Shown here piece by piece: positions 51,891 through 61,542 of a stretch of DNA of 64,000 bases (its first letter is position 1; each line of letters starts with the position of its first letter). Below the pieces are notes generated by a model. That model was given only the letters and a program-made list of their open reading frames with translations. It made no database searches and was not told where the DNA came from. The DNA comes from Microbaculum marinum (lineage in GTDB: Bacteria; Pseudomonadota; Alphaproteobacteria; Rhizobiales; Tepidamorphaceae). The position numbers and the translations under genes are program-made. The stretch lies in NCBI RefSeq assembly GCF_042646165.1, contig NZ_JBHRTC010000011.1; one strand, written 5' to 3'.

Positions 51891-54800
51891 CTATTGATTT
51901 CCAAACAATCCCTGCAACAGCTGCTTCGCCACATCTTCCGCATCCAACTCCTCCGGTGCCGCCTGCTGATCCCCCGCCTGCTGCCCGCCGCTCTGCTCCC
52001 CCTGCGGCGCCCCGCCATCGGCCTTCCTGCTCTTCCTGCCGCCCTGGCCGCCGCCCTCGGTGCCATCGGCCGCATCGGCGCCGGTACCGGTCTTCGGCCC
52101 ATCGCCCCTCTGCCCATCGCCCGTCTGCCCGCCCTCCGGCTGCTGCCTGGCATTCTGCTTCGGGGCCGCCGTCTGCCCGTCCCCCTTCGCCGCCTTGGGC
52201 TGGGTCCTCGGGTCGGGCCGGGGCAGGGGGATCGCGCCGGTCACGTCGCTGGTGGCCTGCCCGCCCTGAGGAGCGCCCTGTAGCTGATCCGGGCTCAGCG
52301 CGGCCTGAGGCTGGCCTCCCTGGGGCTGGCCACCTTGCGGCTGGCCTCCCGGAATCTGGCCACTTTGCAGGAACTGCTGCAGCGTCCCCTGCAGGCCCCC
52401 TTGCGGCTGACCACCTTGTGGCTGACCGGAGCCCGGCTGGCCGCCCTGGGGCTGGCCGCCCTGCTGGCTCTGCAGAAGCTGCTGCAGCCCCGTCACGACG
52501 CCCTGCTGCAGGGCGTCCTGGTCGACCTTGCCGTCCTTCAGGATGTCGTCGATCGACAGGCCGGTCTTCTCTTTCAGCTGCTGGTCGATGCCGGACACCA
52601 GATCGCCGCCCCCGCTGCCGCCCGTTCCGCCGCCCGGCAGGTTGAACAGGCCGCCGCCGATCTTGCGCAGCTGGTCGTAGGCGGCCTGCGGGTCCTGCAG
52701 GATGCCGGCGATGTCGGGATAGATGCGCGGCGACGACCACGGGCCCGAGACGATGACCGGCACGCCGAGGCCCTCCAGGTCCTTCTCCGAGCCCTGGCCC
52801 TCGAGGCTCGCCACCACCTTCGGGTCGACCTTGAAGTTGATCGCCTGCGCCGGCATGTCGACGCTGCCCGAGCCCGCGACGCGCACCAGCGGACCGACCA
52901 GGTGCAGGTCGTCGGTCACCGCCTGGCCGTTCGTCACCCTGAAGCTCGCGCCGAGCGCGGCGAAGTCGGTCTTCTCGGCCTCGCCCTGCTGCCAGCCCGA
53001 CAGGGTGCCGGAGGCGAGGTTGCGGACCATCTTGGCGACGTTGATGCCGCGGATCGCGCCGTCGGTGAACCGGAACGAGGCGGTGCCGTTCAGCGCCGAG
53101 ACGATCGCCGCCTGGCTGGCGCCGCTTGCGGTCAGGTCGACGGCGATGGCGCCGGTGCCCTCGATGCGGGTGAAGCCCGCGGCGTCCGACAGGAACGGAT
53201 AGGCGTTCAGGTCCTGCAGCGTGAATTTGAAGGCCTGGCTCGGCGTCTTGCCGCCGGCATCGACGGTCAGCGATCCGGCGCCGGCGCCCTCGTAGAGCGC
53301 CAGGTTGGCCAGTTCCGCGTTCAGCCTGCCGCCGTCGATCGTCGCGGTGATGGCGACCGGGCCGGCCTCGATGTCCTTGTAGACGAGCCGGCCGACGTCG
53401 AGCGCCAGGTCGGCGTTGAGCGCGTTCAGCGCCGAGAAGTCGATGGGCGCGGTATCCCAGCCGGCCTGCGGGGCGCCGCCAGGGGCCGGCGCGGGCGACG
53501 CCTGCCCGGCCGCCTGGCCGGAATTCGCGGCGGCGCCGAGATAGGGGTTGATGTCGAGGATCTCCAGGTTGAGCCGCGCCTCCACGGTCGGCTTGGCGCC
53601 GAGCGTGATCCGGCCGGCGCCGGTGCCGCGCGATTCGTCGAGGATGACGTTGGTGTCCTCGAACGAGACGGCGGTCTCGGAGACCGCCAGCCGGCCGTTG
53701 ATGGCGAAGGTCTCGAAGCCCGACTGCCAGGCCGGCTGCTGGCCGAGCCAGCGCATCAGCCCGGTCAGCGAGGCGGTTTCCAGGGAGATGCGGCCGTCGC
53801 CGCGGCCGGCCGCGTTGACGTTGCCGGTGAAGCCGGCCGAGACGCGCGGCGAGGCGGCAGTGACGTTGATGGCCGAGGTCTGCCCGGCCAGGATGCCGCG
53901 CACGTCGCCGGTCGCGTCGAGGTCGAAGCGTTCGCCGCGCCACACCGCGCTGCCGTCGATCGAGACCGGCTTGACCAGGTCCTCGAAGGCGGCGGTGACG
54001 TTGATGCCGGAGATCGTCCCGTCGGGGCCGGCGTCGCCGCCGAGCGCCGCGGCGAGTTCCGGCACCACCACCGAGCCGTCCGCCAGCGAGGCCGAGCCGG
54101 TGGCGTTGAGGCGCGCCTGCATCTCCTCCACCGTCTTGCCCGCCGTGGCGAAGGCGACGTCGGCCGTGGCGATGCCGGTGACCGGAAGGTCCTTGCCGGC
54201 CAGCGCCGCGGCGCGGGCCAAGTCGACGTCGGAAATGCGCAGCTTGCCGGAGAGGTAGGGGCTGTCCTGCGTCGCGTCGAGCGAGACCGAGCCCGCCCCC
54301 GAGGCGCCGCCGATGCCGATCAGGTCGGCGACCACGTCGGCCTTGCCGTCGCCGACCGAGAGGTTCGCGACCAGCGGCGACACCGCGATGCCCGAGGCGA
54401 TCAGGTTCGACAGCGACACGTCGACCCTCGCCCGGACGCTCGACAGTGCCGAGACGTCGATCGGATCGCCGGCCGAGGTCGGCGCCTGGACGCCGGCCGT
54501 CCCGTCCGCCGCCGTCCCGTCCGCCGCCGTCCCGTCCGCCTTGTCGCCTCCAGTGCCGCGACCCTTCCTGCCGCCAGCCGGGGCGAGCAGGGCATCGAGG
54601 TCGATCCGCTCGCCGTTCAGGCTGGCGGTGATGACCGGCACCTCGCCGGACAGGTCGCCCGACACCGAGCCGCCGAAGGCGCTGTCGCCGGCGGTCGCCG
54701 TGAACGGGTCGAAGGCGAAGCGCTCGCCTGTATACAGGGCGGTGCCCGAGACGGTCAGCTCCTGCGCCAGGACGCCGTCTGCCGTTAACGTAAGCGTCAC

Positions 54801-55493
54801 CGGCTGGGCCGCGCCTTCCAGGAACGGACCGAACGCCTCCACGGTCCCTTTCGCCGACACCGGCCGGCCGTCCACGACGGCCGAAAGGTCGAGGCTGAGC
54901 GGGGCATCGTAGGCTGCGAGCGCCGCCGTCAGGTTGACGCCCGAGATGCTCGAATCGGACTCCGGCAGGACGAGAATCCCGTCGATGATGGTCAGTTCGT
55001 CGATCGACAGATTGCGCAGCGCGGCGGCCGGCGAGGCCGTGCCGGACGCCGGCGCCGTGGCGGCATCGTCCTGGCGCACCGACGGCACCGCCTCGGCAGG
55101 CTCCTGACGCTCCGATGGCACAGCGATGGCAGCGGCGTTCGCCTGCGGGACGCGGATCACCGGCGCGACCAGCGCAACCTCGCTCATCCGCACGTTTCCG
55201 CTCAGAAGGGAGGGCAGCGACAGGCCGAATCGCACCTCCTGGGCGGTCGCGAACTCCTCCCAGGCGCCGTCCGTCTGCTGCGACACCCCGACGTCGCCGG
55301 CGACCAGGCTCAGCGCCGGAAACACTGAGATATCAAGGGGTCCGGTCACCCGCAGCCGGTACCCGGTGGCATTCTCCACCTGCGCGAACAGCGTGTTGCG
55401 CACGTCCTGCGCGGAGATCAGCAGCGGCGCCAGCAGCACCACCACGATCGCGATGACAACCAATCCCATCAGGGTGAAAAGGGCCCGTTTCAC
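51891..55493 (-). CDS. AsmA family protein with Gln/Pro-rich C-terminus
   Basis: 1200 residues from a GTG at 55493 (GGAG upstream). An N-terminal membrane anchor (LMGLVVIAIVVVLLAPLLI) is followed by the AsmA start (QVENATGYRLRVTGPLDISVFPALSL), then a long repetitive beta-groove region as in AsmA-like proteins that span the periplasm and move phospholipids. The C-terminus (~1000-1200) is low complexity, with PQGGQ repeats and acidic/Gln stretches. A perfect 3 x 15-bp minisatellite (54496-54540) encodes AADGT-type repeats. It stands alone on its strand. Confidence 0.88.
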   Translation of the reverse strand: MKRALFTLMGLVVIAIVVVLLAPLLISAQDVRNTLFAQVENATGYRLRVTGPLDISVFPALSLVAGDVGVSQQTDGAWEEFATAQEVRFGLSLPSLLSGNVRMSEVALVAPVIRVPQANAAAIAVPSERQEPAEAVPSVRQDDAATAPASGTASPAAALRNLSIDELTIIDGILVLPESDSSISGVNLTAALAAYDAPLSLDLSAVVDGRPVSAKGTVEAFGPFLEGAAQPVTLTLTADGVLAQELTVSGTALYTGERFAFDPFTATAGDSAFGGSVSGDLSGEVPVITASLNGERIDLDALLAPAGGRKGRGTGGDKADGTAADGTAADGTAGVQAPTSAGDPIDVSALSSVRARVDVSLSNLIASGIAVSPLVANLSVGDGKADVVADLIGIGGASGAGSVSLDATQDSPYLSGKLRISDVDLARAAALAGKDLPVTGIATADVAFATAGKTVEEMQARLNATGSASLADGSVVVPELAAALGGDAGPDGTISGINVTAAFEDLVKPVSIDGSAVWRGERFDLDATGDVRGILAGQTSAINVTAASPRVSAGFTGNVNAAGRGDGRISLETASLTGLMRWLGQQPAWQSGFETFAINGRLAVSETAVSFEDTNVILDESRGTGAGRITLGAKPTVEARLNLEILDINPYLGAAANSGQAAGQASPAPAPGGAPQAGWDTAPIDFSALNALNADLALDVGRLVYKDIEAGPVAITATIDGGRLNAELANLALYEGAGAGSLTVDAGGKTPSQAFKFTLQDLNAYPFLSDAAGFTRIEGTGAIAVDLTASGASQAAIVSALNGTASFRFTDGAIRGINVAKMVRNLASGTLSGWQQGEAEKTDFAALGASFRVTNGQAVTDDLHLVGPLVRVAGSGSVDMPAQAINFKVDPKVVASLEGQGSEKDLEGLGVPVIVSGPWSSPRIYPDIAGILQDPQAAYDQLRKIGGGLFNLPGGGTGGSGGGDLVSGIDQQLKEKTGLSIDDILKDGKVDQDALQQGVVTGLQQLLQSQQGGQPQGGQPGSGQPQGGQPQGGLQGTLQQFLQSGQIPGGQPQGGQPQGGQPQAALSPDQLQGAPQGGQATSDVTGAIPLPRPDPRTQPKAAKGDGQTAAPKQNARQQPEGGQTGDGQRGDGPKTGTGADAADGTEGGGQGGRKSRKADGGAPQGEQSGGQQAGDQQAAPEELDAEDVAKQLLQGLFGNQ
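54496..54540. repeat. Perfect 15-bp x 3 minisatellite inside the AsmA gene
   Basis: Three exact tandem copies of GCCGTCCCGTCCGCC. The length is a multiple of three, so copy-number changes alter a short linker without shifting the frame. Confidence 0.85.
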
Positions 55494-55820
55494 GGCATCT
55501 CCGGCGTTGGAATGTAGGTATGGTTAATGAAACTACGCCAGAATCCTAAAAAAAGATGACCAATGCGGGGCACCCCGATCGAAATCTCCGGCCGCCCCGA
55601 TCACGCTCCCGTCATCGCCGCAGAGGGTGGCGTGGCGGTGCGGGACTCCGTGGGAAATGGCTGCCGAAGCTTGCGAAACCGCCTCCGCGCCGGTATCCAT
55701 TCTGTATACAGCGCCTGAAAAAGAGCGTTCCGGGAGGAAACCGATGCTGCGCGCGATTAACGCCAACATGCGCGGATCCCGCCGAAGACCATTCCGGCAG
55801 GGGACGCTTGCAGGCGAGGG
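55494..55820. other. Intergenic region with a GntR-type palindrome
   Basis: 327 nt between the divergent AsmA and GntR genes. No gene is seen. CTGTATACAG, a perfect 10-bp palindrome of the kind bound by FCD-type GntR regulators, lies at 55704-55713, 107 nt upstream of the GntR start. Confidence 0.5.
55704..55713. promoter_or_regulatory. Predicted GntR operator
   Basis: CTGTATACAG, perfectly palindromic, resembles the TNGTATACNA-type sites of FadR/VanR-like GntR proteins. Its position upstream of the GntR gene suggests autoregulation. Confidence 0.45.
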
Positions 55821-56615
55821 GTGCCGCTCCCGACGGAGCTCCAGGTGGCACTGAGCGCGTCTGCCGACCGCGACGAGGAGCGCTCGCCGTCCCAGACGGT
55901 CAGGGCGCAACTGGCGCTGCGCGACCTCATCCTCGGCGGCGAACTCAGGCCCGGCGACCGCATTTCCGAGCTTCCGATGGTCGATCGGCTCGGCGTCTCG
56001 CGCACCCCCGTCCGCCTGGCGCTGGTGCGCCTAGAGGAGGAGGGGCTTCTCGAGGCGATACCGTCCGGCGGCTTTGCGGTCAGGTCGTTCTCCGAGCGCG
56101 ACGTCTTCGATGCCATCGAGGTGCGCGGCGCGCTGGAAGGGCTGGCGGCGCGGCTGGCGGCGGAACGGGGCGTCCCCGCCGACGACCTGCTGCCGATCCG
56201 TGACTGCCTCGCCGAACTCGACGCCGTGGTCGAGCAGTCGCACGCCGGCACCGATGCGTTCCCCGCCTATGTGGAGTTGAACGCCCGTTTCCACCGGTTG
56301 CTGCTGGACCTCGCCGACAGCCCCAGCGTCGCCCGACAGGTCGAACGCGCAGCGACGCTGCCGTTCGCCTCGCCGAGCGCCTTCGTCAAGGTGCAGGCGG
56401 AACTCCCGGAGGCCCGCACCGTGCTGACCGTCGCGCAGGACCACCATCGCTGCGTCATCGACGCCATCGAGGGGCGGGAGGGAACGCGGGCCGAGGCGAT
56501 CATGCGCGAGCACGCCCGGCTCGCCAGCCGCAACCTGCGATTTGCCCTGCGCAACAAGGCTGCCTTCGAGCTCATTCCCGGCGCGGCGCTGCTGCGACGG
56601 CGCGGCAGGACGTGA
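55821..56615 (+). CDS. GntR family regulator (FCD domain)
   Basis: 264 residues from a GTG at 55821. An N-terminal winged helix (LRDLILGGELRPGDRISELPMVDRLGVSRTPVRLALVRLEEEGLLEAIPSGGFAVR, residues ~28-90) is followed by an FCD ligand domain (~95-240) with the metal-binding FHRLLLDLADSP and DHHRCVIDAIEGRE segments. FCD regulators commonly sense carboxylates. It lies 33 nt upstream of the MetE-like gene and probably controls it and the hydantoinase genes further right. Confidence 0.9.
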   Translation: MPLPTELQVALSASADRDEERSPSQTVRAQLALRDLILGGELRPGDRISELPMVDRLGVSRTPVRLALVRLEEEGLLEAIPSGGFAVRSFSERDVFDAIEVRGALEGLAARLAAERGVPADDLLPIRDCLAELDAVVEQSHAGTDAFPAYVELNARFHRLLLDLADSPSVARQVERAATLPFASPSAFVKVQAELPEARTVLTVAQDHHRCVIDAIEGREGTRAEAIMREHARLASRNLRFALRNKAAFELIPGAALLRRRGRT

Positions 56616-56648
56616 ATTCAGAACGAACCAACGAACAGGAGGAACGCA

Positions 56649-57752
56649 ATGCAGAGAACCACACCGCCCTACCGTGCCGACCACGTCGGTTCGATCCTGC
56701 GAACCCAGCCGCTGAAGGAGGCCCGCGCGAAGCGGGAGGCCGGCGAAATCTCCGCCGAGGACCTGACGGCGGTCGAGGATCAGGAGATCCGCAAGATCAT
56801 CGCCAGGCAGGAGGAGGTCGGTCTGAAGCTCGCCACCGACGGCGAGTTCCGTCGTTCCTGGTGGCACTTCGACTTCCTGACCCAGCTCGACGGTGTCGAT
56901 CTCGTCGTGGGCGAGAAGAAGATCCAGTTCCACGGTATCCAGACCAAGGCGCACAGCCTGAACATCTCCGGGCGGGTCGGTTTCAGTTCCCATCCCTTCG
57001 TCGATCACTTCAAGTTCGTGAAGGACAACACGAACGTCATGGCGAAGATGACGATCCCCTCGCCGTCGGTGCTGCACTTCCGGCTGGGGCGGAATTCGAT
57101 CAGCCGTGACATCTATCCCGACATCGACACGTTCTTCGCCGACACCGCCGCGGCCTACCGAAAGGCCGTGAACGCGTTCGCCGCCGCCGGCTGCAAATAC
57201 CTGCAGCTCGACGATACGGTCTGGGCATATCTGTGTTCGGCCGAACAGTGCGAGCAGGCCCGCGAACGCGGAGACGATCCCGACGCGCTGCCGAAGATCT
57301 ATGCGGACATGATCAACCATGCGATCGCCGAGCGTCCCGACGACATGGCGATCACCATGCATGTCTGTCGGGGCAATTTCCGGTCGAGCTGGATATCGGA
57401 GGGCGGCTACGAGCCGGTCGCCGAGGTGATGTTCAACGAGGTCGATATCGACGGATACTTCCTGGAGTACGATACCGACCGGGCCGGCGGCTTCGAGCCG
57501 CTGCGCTTTATGCCGAAGGGCGACAAGCAGGTGGTGCTCGGCCTGATCACGTCCAAGTCGGGAACCCTGGAAGCCAAGGACGACGTCAAGCGGCGGATCG
57601 AGGAAGCCACCGAGTTCGTCGACCTCGAGCAGTGCTGCCTGAGCCCGCAATGCGGCTTCGCCTCCACCGAGGAGGGCAATATCCTGACGGAGGATCAGCA
57701 GTGGGCCAAGCTGCGGGAGATCGTCGAGCTTTCGGAAGAGATCTGGGGGTGA
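56649..57752 (+). CDS. MetE C-terminal-like (cobalamin-independent methionine synthase family) methyltransferase
   Basis: 367 residues, half the length of MetE and matching only its C-terminal zinc domain. Zinc ligands are His and Cys in TMHVCRGNF, Glu in GYFLEYD and Cys in LSPQCGFAST. YRADHVGSILRT and DGEFRRSWWHFDF are the N-terminal family motifs. Proteins of this short type are not classical methionine synthases. They often transfer methyl groups in catabolic loci. It follows a GntR regulator gene (33 nt) with an AGGAGG site. Confidence 0.88.
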   Translation: MQRTTPPYRADHVGSILRTQPLKEARAKREAGEISAEDLTAVEDQEIRKIIARQEEVGLKLATDGEFRRSWWHFDFLTQLDGVDLVVGEKKIQFHGIQTKAHSLNISGRVGFSSHPFVDHFKFVKDNTNVMAKMTIPSPSVLHFRLGRNSISRDIYPDIDTFFADTAAAYRKAVNAFAAAGCKYLQLDDTVWAYLCSAEQCEQARERGDDPDALPKIYADMINHAIAERPDDMAITMHVCRGNFRSSWISEGGYEPVAEVMFNEVDIDGYFLEYDTDRAGGFEPLRFMPKGDKQVVLGLITSKSGTLEAKDDVKRRIEEATEFVDLEQCCLSPQCGFASTEEGNILTEDQQWAKLREIVELSEEIWG

Positions 57753-57892
57753 GGCGAGCGTGACAGACGGATCGTGGTCGCCGGGCTCGATGACCGGCGA
57801 TCACGGCCGCCACCGGCCATGACGCCTCGTCGCTATCACTCTCCAGCCGCAGCGTTTCCCTGTGTGTCTCCCAGCGCAGCGGCGACGTCTCC

Positions 57893-59032
57893 TCACTCGA
57901 ACATGGCCCCCAGGATTTCGTTTGGTTTCTGGTTTTCCCAGACAATGACGTAGCGCCCGTCGGACAACCCGACGACGTCGGATCGGCGCGATCTTCGGTC
58001 CTCGACGGGTATGTAGTCGCCGATAGGCTCTCCTGCGTCGTCAACACGCACGGCACGAACGAAAGTGCGGTTCTGGCTATATTCTTCAATCTCGGTCCAC
58101 GTGAGAACGGCGCCGCCGTCGGGTGTGGGCGCGATCGCGGGAGATCCTATCGGCAGTTCCATGGAATCGACGGTTCTTGCCGGACCTATCGGGCTCCCCT
58201 CGGAATCAAATATTCTTATGCGTGTGCCGCATCCAAAGATAAAATTGTCCGCCCCGAAGCTTGAAACAGATATGTCGTAACTGTAGCATCGCAGATCAAG
58301 AGGAAATTCACCGCCAAAACGGCTCCCGTCTCGATTATAAATCTGTCCAAACGAATATTTTTCTTCGTTTGTATAGACAAAAACAAATTTTGATCTCCGG
58401 CCGAAAGCGGCAACATCAAAGGCGTGCCGGTCTTTCGTCGGGCCGTATGCAGGAAACGGGTCGCCCCTCTTCGATCCACTCCTGGTGAAGAGTTGCCCGT
58501 AAGCAGTATGCCAGTGATTGCCCTTCCGGTCGGTATCGCGCCCGATCCATCCGACGACGAAGCGTCCATTCGGCAGTGCCACGGCAGTCAGCGATTCAAC
58601 AAAGTCACTGAAGCCATCGTTGATCTTGAACTGCGATCCGAGTGGCTGGCCCCTGCCGTCGAAGAGTTGACCGAACACTCTGTACCGATCAGCGTTCTGG
58701 CCTGATTTGCTGATCCAAACGATCACAAATCGCCCATCATCCAGGTAGGCGATCGCCGGAGAGAACGCATAGCGACGGCTCCCGCCGACCCGGAACTCGC
58801 CACCGATCTTCATTCCCTTCTTGTTGAAGCGCTGTGCAAACACCTTGCGGTCTTTGAACTGCCACACGGAGAGGAACCGGCCGTTGGGTGCGCTACTGAT
58901 CCCTGGACTGGCCTGCCATCCCTTGGAGGTCGTATTCACCGGAAATGTCGGTCCGATCTTGTCCGCGAAAGCGGAGGCCGGGGAGAGCAGCAGCGCAGTC
59001 ACCGCCAATAACAGGTACGGCTTTCCAAGCAT
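57893..59032 (-). CDS. Secreted beta-repeat (propeller-like) protein
   Basis: 379 residues with a signal peptide (YLLLAVTALLLSPASAFA). The mature part is made of ~50-60 residue repeats with the pattern G-F-V-V-W followed by V-x-G-Q-x-F-D-x-x-G-x-P-x-G, e.g. GRFVIVWISKSG...VFGQLFDGRGQPLGSQF and GRFVVGWIG...YGQLFTRSGSKRGDPF. This layout suggests a beta-propeller. Such proteins are common in marine and soil alphaproteobacteria, function unknown. The start at 59032 follows GGGAGGAG. Confidence 0.78.
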   Translation of the reverse strand: MLGKPYLLLAVTALLLSPASAFADKIGPTFPVNTTSKGWQASPGISSAPNGRFLSVWQFKDRKVFAQRFNKKGMKIGGEFRVGGSRRYAFSPAIAYLDDGRFVIVWISKSGQNADRYRVFGQLFDGRGQPLGSQFKINDGFSDFVESLTAVALPNGRFVVGWIGRDTDRKGNHWHTAYGQLFTRSGSKRGDPFPAYGPTKDRHAFDVAAFGRRSKFVFVYTNEEKYSFGQIYNRDGSRFGGEFPLDLRCYSYDISVSSFGADNFIFGCGTRIRIFDSEGSPIGPARTVDSMELPIGSPAIAPTPDGGAVLTWTEIEEYSQNRTFVRAVRVDDAGEPIGDYIPVEDRRSRRSDVVGLSDGRYVIVWENQKPNEILGAMFE

Positions 59033-59237
59033 CAACGGCTCCTCCCGGATATCGAACTGACACAGCGACAATTCACCCAAGCCAAACAGAAGTATCTGCT
59101 GGCGCAACGGGACGTGGTCCATCCGGCCTTATCGTAGGATCTCCAGGAACTGGTCTCAACGGCAACCTGAATTCACGGGCGGATAACGGCCGGATTGTGA
59201 ACAACCAGCCATACCAACCGATCCGGCTCCTTGCCGG

Positions 59238-59528
59238 TCACCCCGTGATCTCGACCTCCAGGAAGCGCATCTCGCCCGGGCCGTCGTTGATGACGTTGTG
59301 CTCGACGCCGACTTTCCGGGCGTAGGGGATGCCTTGCGTCAACTCTGCGGTCGATGACGTGCCGTCGGGCATTTCGATCTTCAGCGTGCCGCTGACCAGG
59401 GGCACCACCACGTAGTCGTGCTCGTGTACGTGCCAGCCGGTTTCGGCGCCGGGATCGAACGCCCATTCGGTCGCCTTGACCCGCCCGTCGTCGATGCGAA
59501 CGGTGGGTCTCGCCTGCGGTCTTGCCAT
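59238..59528 (-). CDS. Cupin domain protein
   Basis: 96 residues forming a single small cupin barrel. WHVHEHDYVVVPL is the first motif (HxHxE-like, with His-x-His and Asp) and GIPYARKVGVEHNVINDG the second with a further His, sufficient for a metal site. The start at 59528 follows GGAGAC. It is divergent from the HyuB gene, and cupins often serve as isomerases or binding proteins in such loci. Confidence 0.85.
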   Translation of the reverse strand: MARPQARPTVRIDDGRVKATEWAFDPGAETGWHVHEHDYVVVPLVSGTLKIEMPDGTSSTAELTQGIPYARKVGVEHNVINDGPGEMRFLEVEITG

Positions 59529-59622
59529 CTTCTGTCTCCGGAACAGCACTGCCCACGCGATCAAATGGCGTCCCCGTCGGGTATTGCGGATCGCAGTGGG
59601 GTATGGATGAATACGGGCACGT

Positions 59623-59642
59623 TTTGTGTATCATATCACAAA
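59623..59642 (+). promoter_or_regulatory. Inverted repeat upstream of hyuB-like gene
   Basis: TTTGTG and CACAAA arms separated by TATCATAT (8 nt), 62 nt upstream of the HyuB start in the cupin-HyuB intergenic region. It may be the site of the GntR regulator encoded at 55821, although it is less symmetric than the site upstream of that gene. Confidence 0.4.
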
Positions 59643-59704
59643 CAACGCCGTGACTGCCCGTTCCGACTGTGGGCATTCGCTTGTCCGGTATCAAGGAGGC
59701 TGCC

Positions 59705-61459
59705 ATGAGCGCGAAAGTCGATCCGATCACCCTTTCCGTCGTGCGCGGCGTTCTCGAAACGACTCAGCGCGAGATGACCGTGACGCTCGAGAAGACCGCC
59801 CGTTCCAGCGTATTCAACCTCGCCCACGACTATTCCAATGCGCTGTTCAACCACGTTCCGGAAATGATCCTGCAGGGCCAGGACATCCCGATCCATCTCG
59901 GCGCGCTGATCGCTGCGATGAAGGCGGTTGCCGGGTTCTTCGGCGACGATATCAATCCCGGCGACGTGATCCTGCACAACGACCCCGACTATGCCGGCAG
60001 CCACATCGTCGACGTGTGCATGTACAAGCCGGTGTTCTATGATGGCGAGCTGGTCTTCTGGACGGTATGCAAGGGGCACGTGACGGACTGCGGCGGCCCG
60101 GTGCCGGCCAGCTACAACCCGGATGCCAAGGAAATCTATGCGGAAGGCCTGCGCATTCCCCCGGTCAAGATCTGGGACCGCGGCAAGCGTCGCGACGATG
60201 TCCTCAACCTGATCTTCTCCAACATGCGCGCCCGGCGCGACCAGGAGGGCGACTTCAACGCGATGCTTGGCGCCTGCCAGATCGGCGAGCGCAACCTGCT
60301 GGCGCTGCTCGACAAGTACGGCGTCGCGGAGGTCCGCGCCTGCATCGACGAACTGATGGCGATGGCCGATCGGCACATGCGCTCGCTGATCGGCGGCGTC
60401 CCGGACGGAACCTATGTCGGCGAGGCGATGCTGGAGGATGCCGGCCACGGGTTCGGCGACATCAAGATCACGGCGACCGTGACGATCAAGGGCGACAACG
60501 CCGACATAAAGATCGACAGCCCGCCCCAGATTCCCTACTTCATCAACTCCTACGAGGGCAATTCGCACTCTGGCGTCTACCTGGGCATCATGATGTTTGC
60601 GCAGGTGCCGCCGCCCTACAACGAAGGCCTCTACCGCTGCTTCACGCTCGACATGGGCCCCAAGGGAACCCTGTGCAACGCCAAGATTCCGGCGCCGCAC
60701 GTCAACTGCTCGACGACGCCGCTCGAGACGCTCGCGGATGCCGTGCGGGTGGCGCTCGAAAAGGCCGCGCCGGACCGGGTGTCGGCATCCTGGGGGCACG
60801 CCAACGGCTGCAACATCGCCGGCTGGGACACGCGGCACGACGAGGAATACGTCACCATGGTGCTGGCATCGATCATCTCCGGCGCCGGCGCCTCGCCGCA
60901 TCAGGACGGCTGGCACGCCTGCGGCCCGCAATGCGCGTTCGGCGCACTGGAGTCCGGTGACATCGAGCTGCTCGAATTCTCCTATCCGATCATCATCCAC
61001 CGCTACTCGCTGATGACGGATTCCGGCGGTGCCGGTTACTACCGCGGCGGTTCGGGAACGTGCTGGCACGTCGAGCCGATCGACAAGCCGATGATGTTCA
61101 TCGCGTTCGGCGAGGGCCGTCGGATCCCTGCGATGGGGGCCAAGGGCGCGGAAAGCCATATGATCGACACTAAGGTCGGGCGCATCGAGATCTATCGGGG
61201 CGGCGATACCGAAACCGTCAAGAAGAACGCCATCATCACGGTCAATCCCGGCGAGAGCATCGCCAATCACAATCCCGGTGGCGGCGGCTTCGGGGACGCT
61301 TACGAGCGTCCCGTCGAGAAGGTCCTGAGCGATGTGCGCAACGGTCTCGTCTCGATCGAGGGCGCCCGCGAGGACTACGGCGTGGTGATCGACGACGCAG
61401 CTAGCCTCAAGGTCGATCACGCGGCGACCGAGGCCCTTCGCGGCAGCATGGCCGCCTGA
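59705..61459 (+). CDS. hyuB: Hydantoinase/oxoprolinase subunit B (HyuB-like)
   Basis: 584 residues of the HyuB family. VRGVLETTQREMTVTLEKTARS, DINPGDVILHNDPDYAGSHI, GHVTDCGG and the C-terminal GAKGAES...NPGGGGFGDAYERPVEKV are family blocks. With HyuA it forms an ATP-dependent ring-opening enzyme (hydantoinase, oxoprolinase or acetone carboxylase-like). AAGGAGG lies before the ATG at 59705. HyuA follows after 83 nt, so the order is B-A. Confidence 0.9.
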   Translation: MSAKVDPITLSVVRGVLETTQREMTVTLEKTARSSVFNLAHDYSNALFNHVPEMILQGQDIPIHLGALIAAMKAVAGFFGDDINPGDVILHNDPDYAGSHIVDVCMYKPVFYDGELVFWTVCKGHVTDCGGPVPASYNPDAKEIYAEGLRIPPVKIWDRGKRRDDVLNLIFSNMRARRDQEGDFNAMLGACQIGERNLLALLDKYGVAEVRACIDELMAMADRHMRSLIGGVPDGTYVGEAMLEDAGHGFGDIKITATVTIKGDNADIKIDSPPQIPYFINSYEGNSHSGVYLGIMMFAQVPPPYNEGLYRCFTLDMGPKGTLCNAKIPAPHVNCSTTPLETLADAVRVALEKAAPDRVSASWGHANGCNIAGWDTRHDEEYVTMVLASIISGAGASPHQDGWHACGPQCAFGALESGDIELLEFSYPIIIHRYSLMTDSGGAGYYRGGSGTCWHVEPIDKPMMFIAFGEGRRIPAMGAKGAESHMIDTKVGRIEIYRGGDTETVKKNAIITVNPGESIANHNPGGGGFGDAYERPVEKVLSDVRNGLVSIEGAREDYGVVIDDAASLKVDHAATEALRGSMAA

Positions 61460-61542
61460 GTCCCAAGGCCTCACCCAACCGTTCAGCGCGGCGGGCCGCA
61501 CAGGCGGCCGCTCCGGGCCCAATTGACTATCAGGAGGAATGA

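Noticed and set aside
52335..54788. Long plus-strand frame opposite the AsmA gene
   Set aside because: It is a shadow of the AsmA coding strand, with an Arg/Asp/Val-biased product and no domain.
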